In this document: positions 36,323-45,297 of the stretch, piece by piece
How positions within the stretch are numbered: position 1 is the stretch's first letter
Layout: each line of letters starts with the position of its first letter
NCBI RefSeq assembly: GCF_016864555.1
Contig: NZ_CP044012.1
Coordinates: forward strand, 1,050,501-1,114,500
Direction: 5' to 3'
Length of the DNA stretch: 64,000 bases
From: Sinorhizobium sp. BG8
GTDB lineage: Bacteria > Pseudomonadota > Alphaproteobacteria > Rhizobiales > Rhizobiaceae
Notes under the pieces: generated by a model
Database searches by the model: none
Told to the model about the DNA's origin: nothing
What the model saw: only the letters and a program-made list of their open reading frames with translations
Position numbers and translations under genes: made by a program

Positions 36323-36369
36323 CAACGAACCCGTGCGTCCACGAGTCTGAAAACGAAGAGGGTGAACAC

Positions 36370-37587
36370 ATGAAAATCAACAGACGTCTTTTCCTTGGCG
36401 GCACCGCAGCCGCGCTCACAACACCGTGGATCAGCAGCGCATTCGCGGCCGACGATATCACCATTGCCAGCATCTATGATCTGTCCGGTGGCCTTGAAAT
36501 CTACGGCCAGCCTATCGACGCCTGCCTCGACCTCGCCGTTTCCGAGTTGAATGAGGCCGGCGGCCTGCTTGGCCGCAAGATAAAGGTCCAGAAGTACGAT
36601 CCGCAGTCCAATGTTCAGCTCTATACGCAGTTCGCAACCGAAGCGGCGACCAGCGTTCAGGCGTCGGCCGTCTTCGGCGGCATCACCAGCGCCTCGCGCG
36701 AGGCCATTCGCCCGATCCTCGGCCGTTATCAGACGCTCTACTTCTACACCCCGCTCTATGAAGGCGGCGTCTGCGATCGCAACACCTTCTCCACCGGCTC
36801 CACGCCGTCCCAGACCATCGGCTCGCTGATGCCCTTTGCCGTCAAGAACTTTGGTAAGAAGGTCTATGTGCTGGCGGCGGACTACAACTACGGCCAGATC
36901 TCGGCCAAGTGGGTCCGCGACTACACGACCCAGGCCGGCGGCGAAGTGATCGCGGCCGAGTTCTTCCCGCTTGACGTCACCGACTTCAGCGCCGCGATCC
37001 AGAAGATCCAGCGCGAGAAGCCGGACGTCATCTACACGCTGTTGGTCGGCGGAAATCATATGTCGTTCTTCCGCCAGTGGGCGGCAGCCGGCATGGCAGG
37101 CCAGATTCCGATCGTGTCCACCTCGTTTGGCGGCGGCAACGAGCATATCGTTCTGACGCCGGCAGAGTCCGATGGCGTCATGGCGGCGTTCGGCTATTTC
37201 CAGGAGATCAAGTCGCCGACCAACGAAGCCTTCGTCAAGCGCTACCACGCCAAGTTCGGCGACAATGCGCCTTACGTGACCGAACACGCATCCTCGACCT
37301 ACAACGCCATTCACCACTGGGCAAACGGCGTCAAGAAGGCGAACTCGCTCGACCGGATGGCCGTCATCGAAGCGATCGAAAGCGGCTCGACCGTCGAGGG
37401 TCCGGGCGGCCCGAACACCATCGATCCGAAGACGCATCACTGCGCCACGGATGTCCATATCGGCCGGGTAAAGAACCACAGCTTCGAGATTCTCGAAAGC
37501 TATCCGAACCAGCCACCGCTCGACACGGCCGCCGTTTGCGACCTGATCCAGAATCCGAACGACAACCAGCAATACGTCATCCAGTAA
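36370..37587 (+). CDS. Amide/urea/branched-chain-type ABC binding protein
   Basis: A 405-residue exported binding protein of the UrtA/FmdD group. It begins with a twin-arginine-like signal (KINRRLFLGG, hydrophobic stretch, SAFAAD). The body shows ITIASIYDLSGGLEIYG, LAVSELNEAGGLLGRKIKV and later YNYGQISAKWVRDY. It should deliver an amide, urea derivative or amino-acid-like compound to the Liv-type permeases encoded downstream. It is a paralogue of the AmiC-like protein upstream. GAGGGTG precedes ATG 36370; a longer frame from 36265 lacks support. Confidence 0.88.
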   Translation: MKINRRLFLGGTAAALTTPWISSAFAADDITIASIYDLSGGLEIYGQPIDACLDLAVSELNEAGGLLGRKIKVQKYDPQSNVQLYTQFATEAATSVQASAVFGGITSASREAIRPILGRYQTLYFYTPLYEGGVCDRNTFSTGSTPSQTIGSLMPFAVKNFGKKVYVLAADYNYGQISAKWVRDYTTQAGGEVIAAEFFPLDVTDFSAAIQKIQREKPDVIYTLLVGGNHMSFFRQWAAAGMAGQIPIVSTSFGGGNEHIVLTPAESDGVMAAFGYFQEIKSPTNEAFVKRYHAKFGDNAPYVTEHASSTYNAIHHWANGVKKANSLDRMAVIEAIESGSTVEGPGGPNTIDPKTHHCATDVHIGRVKNHSFEILESYPNQPPLDTAAVCDLIQNPNDNQQYVIQ

Positions 37588-37606
37588 GCGACGGACCAGC
37601 GTTTCT

Positions 37607-37631
37607 CGGAATGCGGTCTCTCCGCATTCCG
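37607..37631 (+). repeat. Perfect 10-base hairpin between binding-protein and permease genes
   Basis: CGGAATGCGG (37607-37616) and CCGCATTCCG (37622-37631) pair perfectly around a 5-base loop. It begins 20 bases after the binding-protein stop and 23 bases before the permease start. It is likely an mRNA stabiliser or partial terminator setting binding-protein excess. Confidence 0.7.
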
Positions 37632-37653
37632 GGCACCCGGTGGGATAGGACCA

Positions 37654-38520
37654 GTGGATTATTTTCTTGTTGTGCTGCTCCAGATCGTTGGAGCGGTCGG
37701 CAATCTTGCGCTCATCAGCGTGGGACTTGCCGTCATCTTCGGCATGATGCGGGTGATCAACCTCGCCCATGGCGAGTTCATCATGCTCGGCGGGTTTGCC
37801 GCCATCTTCAGTGCCCAGGCGGGCATCAACATCTGGATCGCCATGCTGGTGGTCGCCCCTCTCAGCGTTGCACTGCTCGGTGTCGTGGTCGAGCGGCTGA
37901 TCATGCGCCGTCTCTATGGCCGTCTCGTCGACACCATGCTGGCGAGCTGGGGACTAAGCCTCCTGCTGATCGGTCTGGCGACCACCTTCTTCGGCAACCG
38001 CGTGGTCGGCATCGCAGCACCTGTCGGCAGCTTCCGCATCGGTGCCTATAGCCTCGGTGCCTATGATTTCGTGTTGGCCGGCGTCGCAGCTCTCGTCTTT
38101 GCCGGTGGCTATGCATTGCTGCGCTTCACCTCACTTGGTCTTGTTGCCAGAGCGACGATGCAGAACCGTGAAATGGCGTCCTCGCTCGGGATAGAACCGT
38201 CGCGTGTCTATGCCGTCACCTTTGCGGTCGGCGCCGGTCTGAGTGGCCTTGCAGGCGGCCTGCTTGCCCCGATTTCAGGCGTGCTGCCAACCATGGGCGT
38301 CGCCTATGTCGCCAAGGCCTTCATCACCGTGATCACCGGCGGCGCAAGCGTCATCACCGGCACGGCTCTGAGTTCGGCGCTTCTCGGCGGCATCAACACC
38401 GTCTCGACCTTCCTGACGACGCCTGTCATCGGCGATGTCGCGCTGCTTCTCGCCGCAACCATCTTCCTCCGCATCCTGCCGACCGGCATCACCGGACGCA
38501 TCTTCAAGGGGGCACCATGA
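37654..38520 (+). CDS. Liv-type ABC permease (LivH-like)
   Basis: A 288-residue inner-membrane permease with about eight hydrophobic segments. The N-terminal motif VIFGMMRVINLAHGEFIMLGGF and the later RATMQNREMASSLGI loop are characteristic of LivH/UrtB. It starts at GTG 37654 with TAGGA just upstream. Its stop overlaps the next permease's start as ATGA. It forms the channel with the LivM-like partner. Confidence 0.92.
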   Translation: MDYFLVVLLQIVGAVGNLALISVGLAVIFGMMRVINLAHGEFIMLGGFAAIFSAQAGINIWIAMLVVAPLSVALLGVVVERLIMRRLYGRLVDTMLASWGLSLLLIGLATTFFGNRVVGIAAPVGSFRIGAYSLGAYDFVLAGVAALVFAGGYALLRFTSLGLVARATMQNREMASSLGIEPSRVYAVTFAVGAGLSGLAGGLLAPISGVLPTMGVAYVAKAFITVITGGASVITGTALSSALLGGINTVSTFLTTPVIGDVALLLAATIFLRILPTGITGRIFKGAP

Positions 38521-39554
38521 CCTTTCCGGCCCTTTTGCGTGCCAGCAGAACGCATGTCGCCCTGGCAGCGATCGCCACGACTGCCGCCATCCTCATCCTG
38601 CCGACGGCCGCACCGCTCTACACGCTGATCAACATCACGCTCTACATGTCGATGGGTGTCTTCGCCCTCAGCCTCGCCCTGCTCTGGGGCTATGGCGGCA
38701 TCCTCTGCTTCGGCCAGTCAGCTTTCTTCGGGCTTGGCGCCTATGCCTATGCGATCGCCGCCCTCAATTTCGGCGACACGACACTCGCTGCCGGCTTCGC
38801 CGTTGCCGTGCCAGCGATTTTTGCCGCCGGTCTTGGCTATTTCCTGTTCTACGGCCGTCTAAGCGACGTCTATCTCGGCGTCATCACCCTGACCGTCACT
38901 CTCATCCTGTTCAAGCTGATCAACAGCACGGGCGGCGATGCCTGGCGGATCGGTACAGCCCGGATCGGCGGCTTCAACGGCATTCCCAATACGCCGTTGC
39001 TGACGATGCCCTTCACCACGGTTCCCCTCTCCCCGCCGCAGATGTTCGTCTTTGCGACCGGCGCCCTGTTTAGCACCTACGCGCTCTGCAAGGGCCTGAT
39101 CGTCACTCCGTTCGGCCGCGCCGTCATCGCGGTCCGGGAGAACGAGATGCGGGCAGAATTGCTCGGCTACAATGCACGACGCCTCAAGCTTGCCGTGTTC
39201 GTCATCGCGGCGGCTATCGCCGGACTTGCCGGGCTTCTCTTTGCAAACTCGGTCTTCGTCAGCCCGACCATGTTCAGCCTCTCCATGGCAGCGCAGGTTC
39301 TGATCTGGGTCGTAGTGGGTGGTCTTGGAACCCTGTTCGGGCCTGTGGCCGCCTGCTTTGCCCTGCAGATCGCCACAGTGGCGCTCGGCAAGCTCGGGCT
39401 GGTCGACCCGAATATTGTGCTCGGCGTCGTGCTGATCATCTTTGTCGTCCTGGTACCTGGCGGCATTCAACCGGCTTTGACGAGCCTTGCTCGACGGCTC
39501 TTCGACGCGGACCGCCGCTCCGCCACGTCCCCGATCAGGGAGGCCGTGCAATGA
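38517..39554 (+). CDS. Liv-type ABC permease (LivM-like)
   Basis: A 345-residue permease. ALLWGYGGILCFGQSAFFGLG and the loop FGRAVIAVRENEMRAELLGYN are typical LivM/UrtC signatures, and the C-terminal part has VVGGLGTLFGPV. It overlaps both neighbouring genes by four bases, so the four transport proteins are translationally coupled. Confidence 0.92.
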   Translation: MTFPALLRASRTHVALAAIATTAAILILPTAAPLYTLINITLYMSMGVFALSLALLWGYGGILCFGQSAFFGLGAYAYAIAALNFGDTTLAAGFAVAVPAIFAAGLGYFLFYGRLSDVYLGVITLTVTLILFKLINSTGGDAWRIGTARIGGFNGIPNTPLLTMPFTTVPLSPPQMFVFATGALFSTYALCKGLIVTPFGRAVIAVRENEMRAELLGYNARRLKLAVFVIAAAIAGLAGLLFANSVFVSPTMFSLSMAAQVLIWVVVGGLGTLFGPVAACFALQIATVALGKLGLVDPNIVLGVVLIIFVVLVPGGIQPALTSLARRLFDADRRSATSPIREAVQ

Positions 39555-40273
39555 GCGACTTTCTTCTCGAAGCCAAGGATGTCGCCATGCATTTCGGCGG
39601 CGTGAAAGCGCTCGATGGCGTCGATTTCCGCCTGAAGAAGGGCGAGCTGCGCTGCCTTCTCGGCCCAAACGGTGCCGGCAAGACAACGTTCTTCCGCTGC
39701 CTCACGGGCACCTATAAGCCGACCCGCGGCCAGATCCTGTTCAAGGGCAACGACATCGCCGGCAAGGAAAGGCATGACATTGCCCGCGCCGGAATGGGTG
39801 TCAAGACGCAGGTGCCGAGCCTTTTCGACGGCCTGACTGCGCATGAAAACCTCTGGCTTGCGCTTAGAACCGTGAAGAACCGGGCGAGCCGCGAGGCAAA
39901 GATCGCCGATGTCATGGAACGCGTCGGTATCTCGGCGCTGCGCGACGGCGTGCTTGGCCGCATGGCCCATGGCCAGCGCCAGCTGGTCGAACTCGCCATG
40001 GTCGTGGCAAGCGATCCGGACCTCGTCCTGCTCGACGAACCTGCAGCCGGCATGACGGACAAGGAAGTCGAGCGGCTTGCCTCGATCATCCGCGACCTGA
40101 ACCGGACACATACGGTGGTGGTGGTCGAGCACGACATGCATTTCATCCGCATGATCGCCGATCAGGTCACCGTATTCCACCAGGGCCGAATTCTGACGGA
40201 AGGCCATGTCGAACAGATCCTCGCCGACCAGACTGTGCGGGATGTCTATCTGGGGAAAAGCCATGTCGTGTGA
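39551..40273 (+). CDS. Liv-type ABC ATPase (LivG-like)
   Basis: A 240-residue ATPase: Walker A GPNGAGKTTFFR, the signature region LGRMAHGQRQLVELAM and Walker B LVLLDEPAAGM followed by a VVVEHDMHFI switch histidine. The AHGQ signature is the UrtD/LivG variant of LSGGQ. It pairs with the LivF-like ATPase encoded next, whose gene overlaps its 3' end by 11 bases. Confidence 0.92.
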   Translation: MSDFLLEAKDVAMHFGGVKALDGVDFRLKKGELRCLLGPNGAGKTTFFRCLTGTYKPTRGQILFKGNDIAGKERHDIARAGMGVKTQVPSLFDGLTAHENLWLALRTVKNRASREAKIADVMERVGISALRDGVLGRMAHGQRQLVELAMVVASDPDLVLLDEPAAGMTDKEVERLASIIRDLNRTHTVVVVEHDMHFIRMIADQVTVFHQGRILTEGHVEQILADQTVRDVYLGKSHVV

Positions 40274-40976
40274 ACTTCTGGTCACCAAGGATCTTCGCTC
40301 GGGCTATGGCCGCATCCCGATCCTGTTCGGCATCGATCTGTCGATTGCCGAAGGCGAATTCGTCGGCATTCTCGGCCATAACGGCATGGGCAAGTCGACG
40401 CTGTTACGCACGCTGATGGGTCACATTCCGGCAACGGCCGGGATCGTCGCCTTCAATGGTCAGGATATAGGCCGCGCCTCCCCCGCTGCCCGCGCCCGCG
40501 CCGGTATCGGTTATGTGCCGCAAGGCCGGCAGATCTTCCCGGCCATGTCAGTCCTGGACAATCTGCGTGTCGGGGCTGCTCATGAGAGCCAGAAGAACGC
40601 GAAAGCGATCATCGAAAAGGTGATCGAGGAACTGCCGCGCCTGAAGCCGATCCTGACACGCACCGGCGGCGTGCTCTCCGGAGGCGAACAGCAGATCCTG
40701 GCGCTTGCCCGCTGCCTGTGCGCCGAGCCGAAGCTGATCCTGCTCGACGAACCGACGGAAGGCATTCAGCCGTCGATCATCGAGGAGATGAAGGACACTC
40801 TCAAGGCACTGGCCACCGCCCGCAACCTCTCGATCCTGCTCGTCGAGCAGAACCTCCAGTTCATCAGCGATCTCGCTTCCCGTGTGCTTGTCATCAAGCG
40901 CGGGCAGCTCTCCGGCGAAATCGACCCTGCCAGGCTGCACGACGCCGACCTGACGGGCGAGTTCCTGCCCGTCTGA
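40263..40976 (+). CDS. Liv-type ABC ATPase (LivF-like)
   Basis: A 237-residue ATPase: Walker A GHNGMGKSTLLR, the LivF hallmark GIGYVPQGRQIFPAMSV, signature LSGGEQQILALARCL and Walker B LILLDEPTEGIQPSI. ATG 40263 is chosen because the domain begins directly after it; a longer frame from 40206 lies inside the LivG-like gene. With LivG-like it completes a five-part importer. Confidence 0.92.
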   Translation: MSCELLVTKDLRSGYGRIPILFGIDLSIAEGEFVGILGHNGMGKSTLLRTLMGHIPATAGIVAFNGQDIGRASPAARARAGIGYVPQGRQIFPAMSVLDNLRVGAAHESQKNAKAIIEKVIEELPRLKPILTRTGGVLSGGEQQILALARCLCAEPKLILLDEPTEGIQPSIIEEMKDTLKALATARNLSILLVEQNLQFISDLASRVLVIKRGQLSGEIDPARLHDADLTGEFLPV

Positions 40977-41007
40977 TCCCTTTCCACAGTCATCCAACGA
41001 GGTCACC

Positions 41008-41307
41008 ATGATTACGATCACTGCCATTATCCGCGTCCGCCAGGGCTACGAAAAGACCATGGCCCAGGCCCTGCTCGAGGTTGCCGAACACGTGCGGGCC
41101 AACGAGCCCGACACCGTCGGTTTCCATATTTCACAGGACACCGCCGATCCCTGCCTGTTTGCGACCTACGAGCGCTTCACCGACCGTGACGCAATGGACA
41201 AGCACAACGGCTCCGATGTCGTGGCCCGCTTCTTCGGCATAGCAAAGCCCATCCTGGACGGTGACGTGATCCTGATCACCGCCAATGAGATTTCCGCCAA
41301 GGCGTGA
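41008..41307 (+). CDS. ABM-domain monooxygenase-like protein
   Basis: A 99-residue ferredoxin-like fold protein of the antibiotic-biosynthesis-monooxygenase (YgiN-like) family: start MITITAIIRVRQGYEK, then EPDTVGFHIS, and LFATYERFTDRDAMDKHNGSD. Members oxidise quinols or aromatic compounds without a cofactor, or simply bind them. It lies between the transporter and the aldehyde dehydrogenase on the same strand with short gaps, so it likely takes part in the same unknown pathway. Confidence 0.85.
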   Translation: MITITAIIRVRQGYEKTMAQALLEVAEHVRANEPDTVGFHISQDTADPCLFATYERFTDRDAMDKHNGSDVVARFFGIAKPILDGDVILITANEISAKA

Positions 41308-41336
41308 AGCCCGGCAAGAGAAAGGAAAGTTCCGAC

Positions 41337-42836
41337 ATGAACGCACCTGTGACCCTCAAGCGCCTCGGCGCCGATGCGGCTCGATTTGTGGCCAAGGAAA
41401 AGAAGCTGTTCATCGATGGCCAGTGGCTTCCATCCGTCGATGGCAACACCATCGAGGTGATCGATCCGGCAACCGGTCAGGTCTTCGACCGCGTTCCCGC
41501 CGGCACCGCAGCGGATATCGACCGCGCCGTCTCTGCCGCCCGCCGCGCTTTTGATGATGGTCCGTGGTCGACCATGTCTCCCAGCGAGCGTGGCAAGCTG
41601 GTCTGGCGGCTCGGCGACCTCGTCGAGAAACACGCTGACGAACTGGCCGAACTGGAAGCACTCGACAACGGCAAGCCTGTCACCGACGCCCGCAACGGCG
41701 ACATTGCCTTTTCCTATGAACTGCTGCGCTACATGGCTGGCTGGAGCACGAAGATCTGCGGCCAGACCATCCCGCTTTCCGGCGGCGCGGCTTATCATGC
41801 CTATACGCTGCGCGAACCGGTGGGCGTCTGCGGCCAGATCGTGCCGTGGAACTTCTCCTTCATGATGGCGGTCTGGAAGGTGGCGCCTGCGCTTGCCGCC
41901 GGCTGCACGATAGTCCTGAAGCCGGCTGAGCAGACCCCGCTCACTGCCTTACGCCTTGCCGAATTGGTCGAGGAAGCAGGCTTCCCTGCCGGCGTCTTCA
42001 ATATGGTGACCGGCTACGGTGAAACGGCTGGGGCAGCCCTCGCCGCCCATCCGGATGTCGACAAGATCGCCTTTACCGGTTCCACCGAGGTGGGCAAGAA
42101 GATCCTCGACGCCGCCAAGGGCAACCTCAAGAAGGTCTCGCTGGAACTCGGCGGCAAGTCGCCGATGATCGTCTTTGCCGATGCCGATCCTGATGTCGCG
42201 ATCCCGGCCATTGCCTATGGCATCTTCTACAACATGGGCCAGACCTGCACCGCAGGAACCCGCCTTTATGTCCACAAGGACATTTCCGAGACGATCCTCA
42301 CCGGCTTGAAGTCCTTTGCCGAATCCATGTCGATCGGCGTCGGACTCGACCCGAAGACCCAGGTCGGCCCGCTGGTATCGCAGGAGCAATTCGAACGGGT
42401 CAGTGCCTATGTGCAGGCCGGCCTCGACGACGGCGCCAAGCTCTACTGCGGCGGCAAGCGTTCGGGATCGGAAGGCTATTTCCTCGAGCCGACCATCCTG
42501 ACCGAGACCACGCCGGACATGTCGGTGGTAAAGGAAGAGATCTTCGGACCTGTGCTCGTCGTCGCCACATTCGATGACGACGGCATCGACGCGATCGTCA
42601 AGGAAGCTAACAACTCCATCTACGGTCTGGCCGGCAGCGTATTTACCCGCGATGTCAGCCGGGCCCACAAGGTGGCGAAGAAGCTGAAGGCAGGCACGAT
42701 CGGCGTCAACACTCACCACGTCATCGATCCCGCCTTGCCCTTCGGTGGCTTCAACCAGTCCGGCTGGGGCCGTGAACAGGGTTATGAGGCGATCCTGCTC
42801 TACACCGAAGTGAAATCGGTCGGCGTCGCCCTCTGA
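41337..42836 (+). CDS. NAD(P)-dependent aldehyde dehydrogenase
   Basis: A 499-residue aldehyde dehydrogenase. Key parts are VPWNFSFMMAVWKVAPALAAG, the nucleotide-binding FTGSTEVGKK, the general base in LELGGKSPM and the catalytic cysteine in GQTCTAGTR; the C-terminus has PFGGFNQSGWGREQG. It resembles betaine-, phenylacetaldehyde- and other amine-derived aldehyde dehydrogenases, but the substrate is unclear. ATG 41337 follows an AAAGGAAAG site. It belongs to the transport-linked catabolic operon, suggesting an aldehyde intermediate. Confidence 0.9.
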   Translation: MNAPVTLKRLGADAARFVAKEKKLFIDGQWLPSVDGNTIEVIDPATGQVFDRVPAGTAADIDRAVSAARRAFDDGPWSTMSPSERGKLVWRLGDLVEKHADELAELEALDNGKPVTDARNGDIAFSYELLRYMAGWSTKICGQTIPLSGGAAYHAYTLREPVGVCGQIVPWNFSFMMAVWKVAPALAAGCTIVLKPAEQTPLTALRLAELVEEAGFPAGVFNMVTGYGETAGAALAAHPDVDKIAFTGSTEVGKKILDAAKGNLKKVSLELGGKSPMIVFADADPDVAIPAIAYGIFYNMGQTCTAGTRLYVHKDISETILTGLKSFAESMSIGVGLDPKTQVGPLVSQEQFERVSAYVQAGLDDGAKLYCGGKRSGSEGYFLEPTILTETTPDMSVVKEEIFGPVLVVATFDDDGIDAIVKEANNSIYGLAGSVFTRDVSRAHKVAKKLKAGTIGVNTHHVIDPALPFGGFNQSGWGREQGYEAILLYTEVKSVGVAL

Positions 42837-42847
42837 CAGTGACGAGT

Positions 42848-42873
42848 ACTGCGGCGGTCCATGCCGCCGCAGT
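42848..42873 (+). repeat. Perfect 10-base hairpin between ALDH and amidohydrolase genes
   Basis: ACTGCGGCGG (42848-42857) and CCGCCGCAGT (42864-42873) pair perfectly around TCCATG, 12 bases after the aldehyde dehydrogenase stop and 46 bases before the next start. It may be a partial terminator or mRNA stabiliser; no T-run follows. Confidence 0.6.
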
Positions 42874-42919
42874 CTGACCATGGCTCGCAGCGCGGGCTCA
42901 AGATGGAAGAAGTGGTGAC

Positions 42920-44146
42920 ATGCAAAATCTGACGATCGATGGCGACCGCCTGTGGCAGACGATCATGGAGACGGCTGCCTTCGGCGCAACATCGGATGGC
43001 GGCATACGCCGCCTGACGCTCTCGCAGGAGGACAAGCAGATGCGCGACTGGTTCCGCGCACAATGCGAGGCACTCGGCTGCACCGTCACCGTCGATACCG
43101 TCGGCAATATGTTTGCACTTCGCCCGGGCCGCAACGCCGATGCCCTGCCTATTGCGATCGGGAGCCATCTCGACACGCAGCCGACGGGCGGCAAGTTCGA
43201 CGGTATCCTCGGCGTTCTCGCGGGCCTAGAGGTTTTCAGGGCGCTGCATGCAACAGGCTATGAGACCGAGCAGCCGCTGGTGCTGGTCAACTGGACCAAC
43301 GAGGAAGGCAGCCGCTTTGCTCCCGCCATGCTCGGTTCCGGTGTCCACGCCGGCGTTTTCGATCGTGACTTTGCCGACAGCCGCACCGACATCGACGGCG
43401 TCTCCTTCGGCCAGGCGATCGATGAAATCGGCTATCGCGGCCAGACCCCCATTGGCTCAACCCGTTTTGCCGCTATGTTTGAACTTCACATCGAACAGGG
43501 CCCCATTCTTGAGCGGGAAGGGATCGACATCGGTATCGTGACCGGCGTCCAGGCGATGCGCTGGTATGATCTCACCATTACCGGCCAGGAAGCCCATGCG
43601 GGCTCGACACCGATGGACATGCGCCACGATGCGCTCGTCGATGCGGCGAAGATCCTTCTTGCGGCGCAAGAGGCGGCGCGCGAACTCGGGGGACTGGCAA
43701 CCACCGGCCAGTTGGCCATCGCCTCGCCCTCCCGCAATGTCATTCCCGGACGCGTGACGATCAGCCTCGACCTCAGGCACGAACACGATGAAGAGCTGGA
43801 GAGACTTGAGGGCGAAGTCGTGAGTTTCATCGAGCAATGCTGCGGCGATCGTGCAGAACTTCGCACCATCTGGAACAGCCCTGCCGTGCGTTTCGATCCA
43901 TCCTGCCTCGACGCCATCCGGGCCGGAGCGCATCAGTCAGGCGTCAGCACCCGTGAGATCGTCTCCGGCGCCGGCCATGACTCCGTCTATGTTTCCAAGG
44001 TCACACCGACCGCGATGATCTTTGTTCCCTGCAAGGATGGCCTCAGCCACAACCCGGCGGAAAGTGCCACACAGAGCCAGTGCGCCCAAGGTGCCCAGGT
44101 CCTGATGAACGCCATTCTATCCTACGCGAGCGTGGAGATACGCTAG
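42920..44146 (+). CDS. Zn-dependent M20 amidohydrolase (carbamoylase/allantoate type)
   Basis: A 408-residue enzyme of the N-carbamoyl-L-amino-acid hydrolase / beta-ureidopropionase / allantoate amidohydrolase group. Metal-site motifs are GSHLDTQPTGGKFDG, NWTNEEGSRFAPAM and FELHIEQGPILE; the dimerisation lid starts at YDLTITGQEAHAGSTPMDMR. It would cut a C-N bond in a carbamoyl, ureido or related compound. As the last gene after an amide/urea-type importer it may release ammonia or an amino acid from the imported substrate. Substrate is unknown. Confidence 0.88.
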   Translation: MQNLTIDGDRLWQTIMETAAFGATSDGGIRRLTLSQEDKQMRDWFRAQCEALGCTVTVDTVGNMFALRPGRNADALPIAIGSHLDTQPTGGKFDGILGVLAGLEVFRALHATGYETEQPLVLVNWTNEEGSRFAPAMLGSGVHAGVFDRDFADSRTDIDGVSFGQAIDEIGYRGQTPIGSTRFAAMFELHIEQGPILEREGIDIGIVTGVQAMRWYDLTITGQEAHAGSTPMDMRHDALVDAAKILLAAQEAARELGGLATTGQLAIASPSRNVIPGRVTISLDLRHEHDEELERLEGEVVSFIEQCCGDRAELRTIWNSPAVRFDPSCLDAIRAGAHQSGVSTREIVSGAGHDSVYVSKVTPTAMIFVPCKDGLSHNPAESATQSQCAQGAQVLMNAILSYASVEIR

Positions 44147-44162
44147 ACCGGGTGGCCGGCGT

Positions 44163-44180
44163 CGAGCGATCAACCGCTCG
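44163..44180. terminator. Hairpin between convergent operons
   Basis: CGAGCG (44163-44168) and CGCTCG (44175-44180) form a perfect 6-base stem in the 35-base gap between the amidohydrolase stop and the oppositely oriented oxidoreductase stop. It could terminate both directions. Confidence 0.45.
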
Positions 44181-44181
44181 C

Positions 44182-45297
44182 TCAAGCTCGGGCGCCGTTC
44201 AAAATCGCCTGCCTTTCCTGGCGGGATTCGATTGCCACGGCTTGACCCGATTGCGCGGCGGCGAGAATTGCAGTCAGCACTTCCAGCACGTGCATCGCTG
44301 TTTCACCGTCGCTGCGATGCGGTGTGCCGTTCCTAATCGCTTCCGCCATGTCCGAAAGACCCAAGCCTCGATAGTCGGCGATATCGGGATAGTCCGGCCA
44401 GCCGTGCGGCGCGCCATAGGGCATCCCGGCTGTCGATATGCTTTCCCAGGCCTGTGGAGAGCGCGCGATCTCCAGCGTTCCGCCGAAGTAATTCGGATCA
44501 GGAACCCGTAGGGTCCCCTTCTCTCCATGCAATTCGATATGCGGCATGGAATTGTTCCAGGCATCCCAGCTCGAGGTGAAGGTGATTTCGGCACCATTGG
44601 CAAAGGAAAGAAGTGCGTTGACCGTAGTCAGGGTCTCGACGGTGATCGACTTGCCGGTCATGGGACCTTCGGCGGTCACAAGACGTTCGGACCGTCCGAT
44701 GCGCCCCGTGGCCTGGACGCGCGAGACAGGACCGAGAAGCGTGCATAGCGCGGAGATGTAGTAGGGACCCATGTCGAGCACCGGGCCGCCGCCGGGCTTG
44801 AAGAAAAAGGTTGGATCTGGATGCCAGTCCTCCAGCCCATGGGACAGGAAGAAGGCCGTTCCCGCTACGACCGGACCAATTTCGCCCCCGGCGATCATCT
44901 TGCGGGCCGTCTGCACGCCCGGTCCGAGCACGGTATCCGGCGCGCAGCCGACGCGCAGACCCTTTTGCGCGGCGAGTGCAAGAACACGCTTCGCATCATC
45001 GAGCGAGGTCGCAAGCGGCTTTTCGGAGTAGATGTGCTTGCCGGCGGACAGGGCCGCGAGCGATACCTCGGCATGCGCTGCCGGCACCGTCAGGTTGAGG
45101 ACGATGTCGATGTCGTCGCTGGCGATGAGTTCCTCCGGCGACATCGCGCGAAGGCCGTACCTTTTTGCCTTGGCTTCGGCGGCTGCCGGATTGAGATCTG
45201 CGCAGGCGACGTAGCGATAGCTATCGAAGAGCGCGGCATTGGAAAGATACATTTCCGAAATGTTGCCGCAGCCAATGAGACCGACGCGCATGTTCAT
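44182..45297 (-). CDS. Gfo/Idh/MocA-family oxidoreductase
   Basis: A 371-residue NAD(P)-dependent sugar or polyol dehydrogenase candidate. The Rossmann motif is RVGLIGCGNISEMYL, the EKPLA motif is in IYSEKPLATSLDDAK, and the C-terminal domain shows GGPVLDMGPYYISAL. ATG 45297 follows GGGAGA and overlaps the preceding isomerase stop as ATGA. It is the last gene of the LacI-linked operon and pairs with the isomerase, a common combination in inositol and rare-sugar catabolism. Substrate is unknown. Confidence 0.88.
   Translation of the reverse strand: MNMRVGLIGCGNISEMYLSNAALFDSYRYVACADLNPAAAEAKAKRYGLRAMSPEELIASDDIDIVLNLTVPAAHAEVSLAALSAGKHIYSEKPLATSLDDAKRVLALAAQKGLRVGCAPDTVLGPGVQTARKMIAGGEIGPVVAGTAFFLSHGLEDWHPDPTFFFKPGGGPVLDMGPYYISALCTLLGPVSRVQATGRIGRSERLVTAEGPMTGKSITVETLTTVNALLSFANGAEITFTSSWDAWNNSMPHIELHGEKGTLRVPDPNYFGGTLEIARSPQAWESISTAGMPYGAPHGWPDYPDIADYRGLGLSDMAEAIRNGTPHRSDGETAMHVLEVLTAILAAAQSGQAVAIESRQERQAILNGARA

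Noticed and set aside
36310-37770. 486-codon minus-strand frame opposite the amide-type binding protein
   Set aside because: Antisense to an exported binding protein with a clear signal and family motifs.
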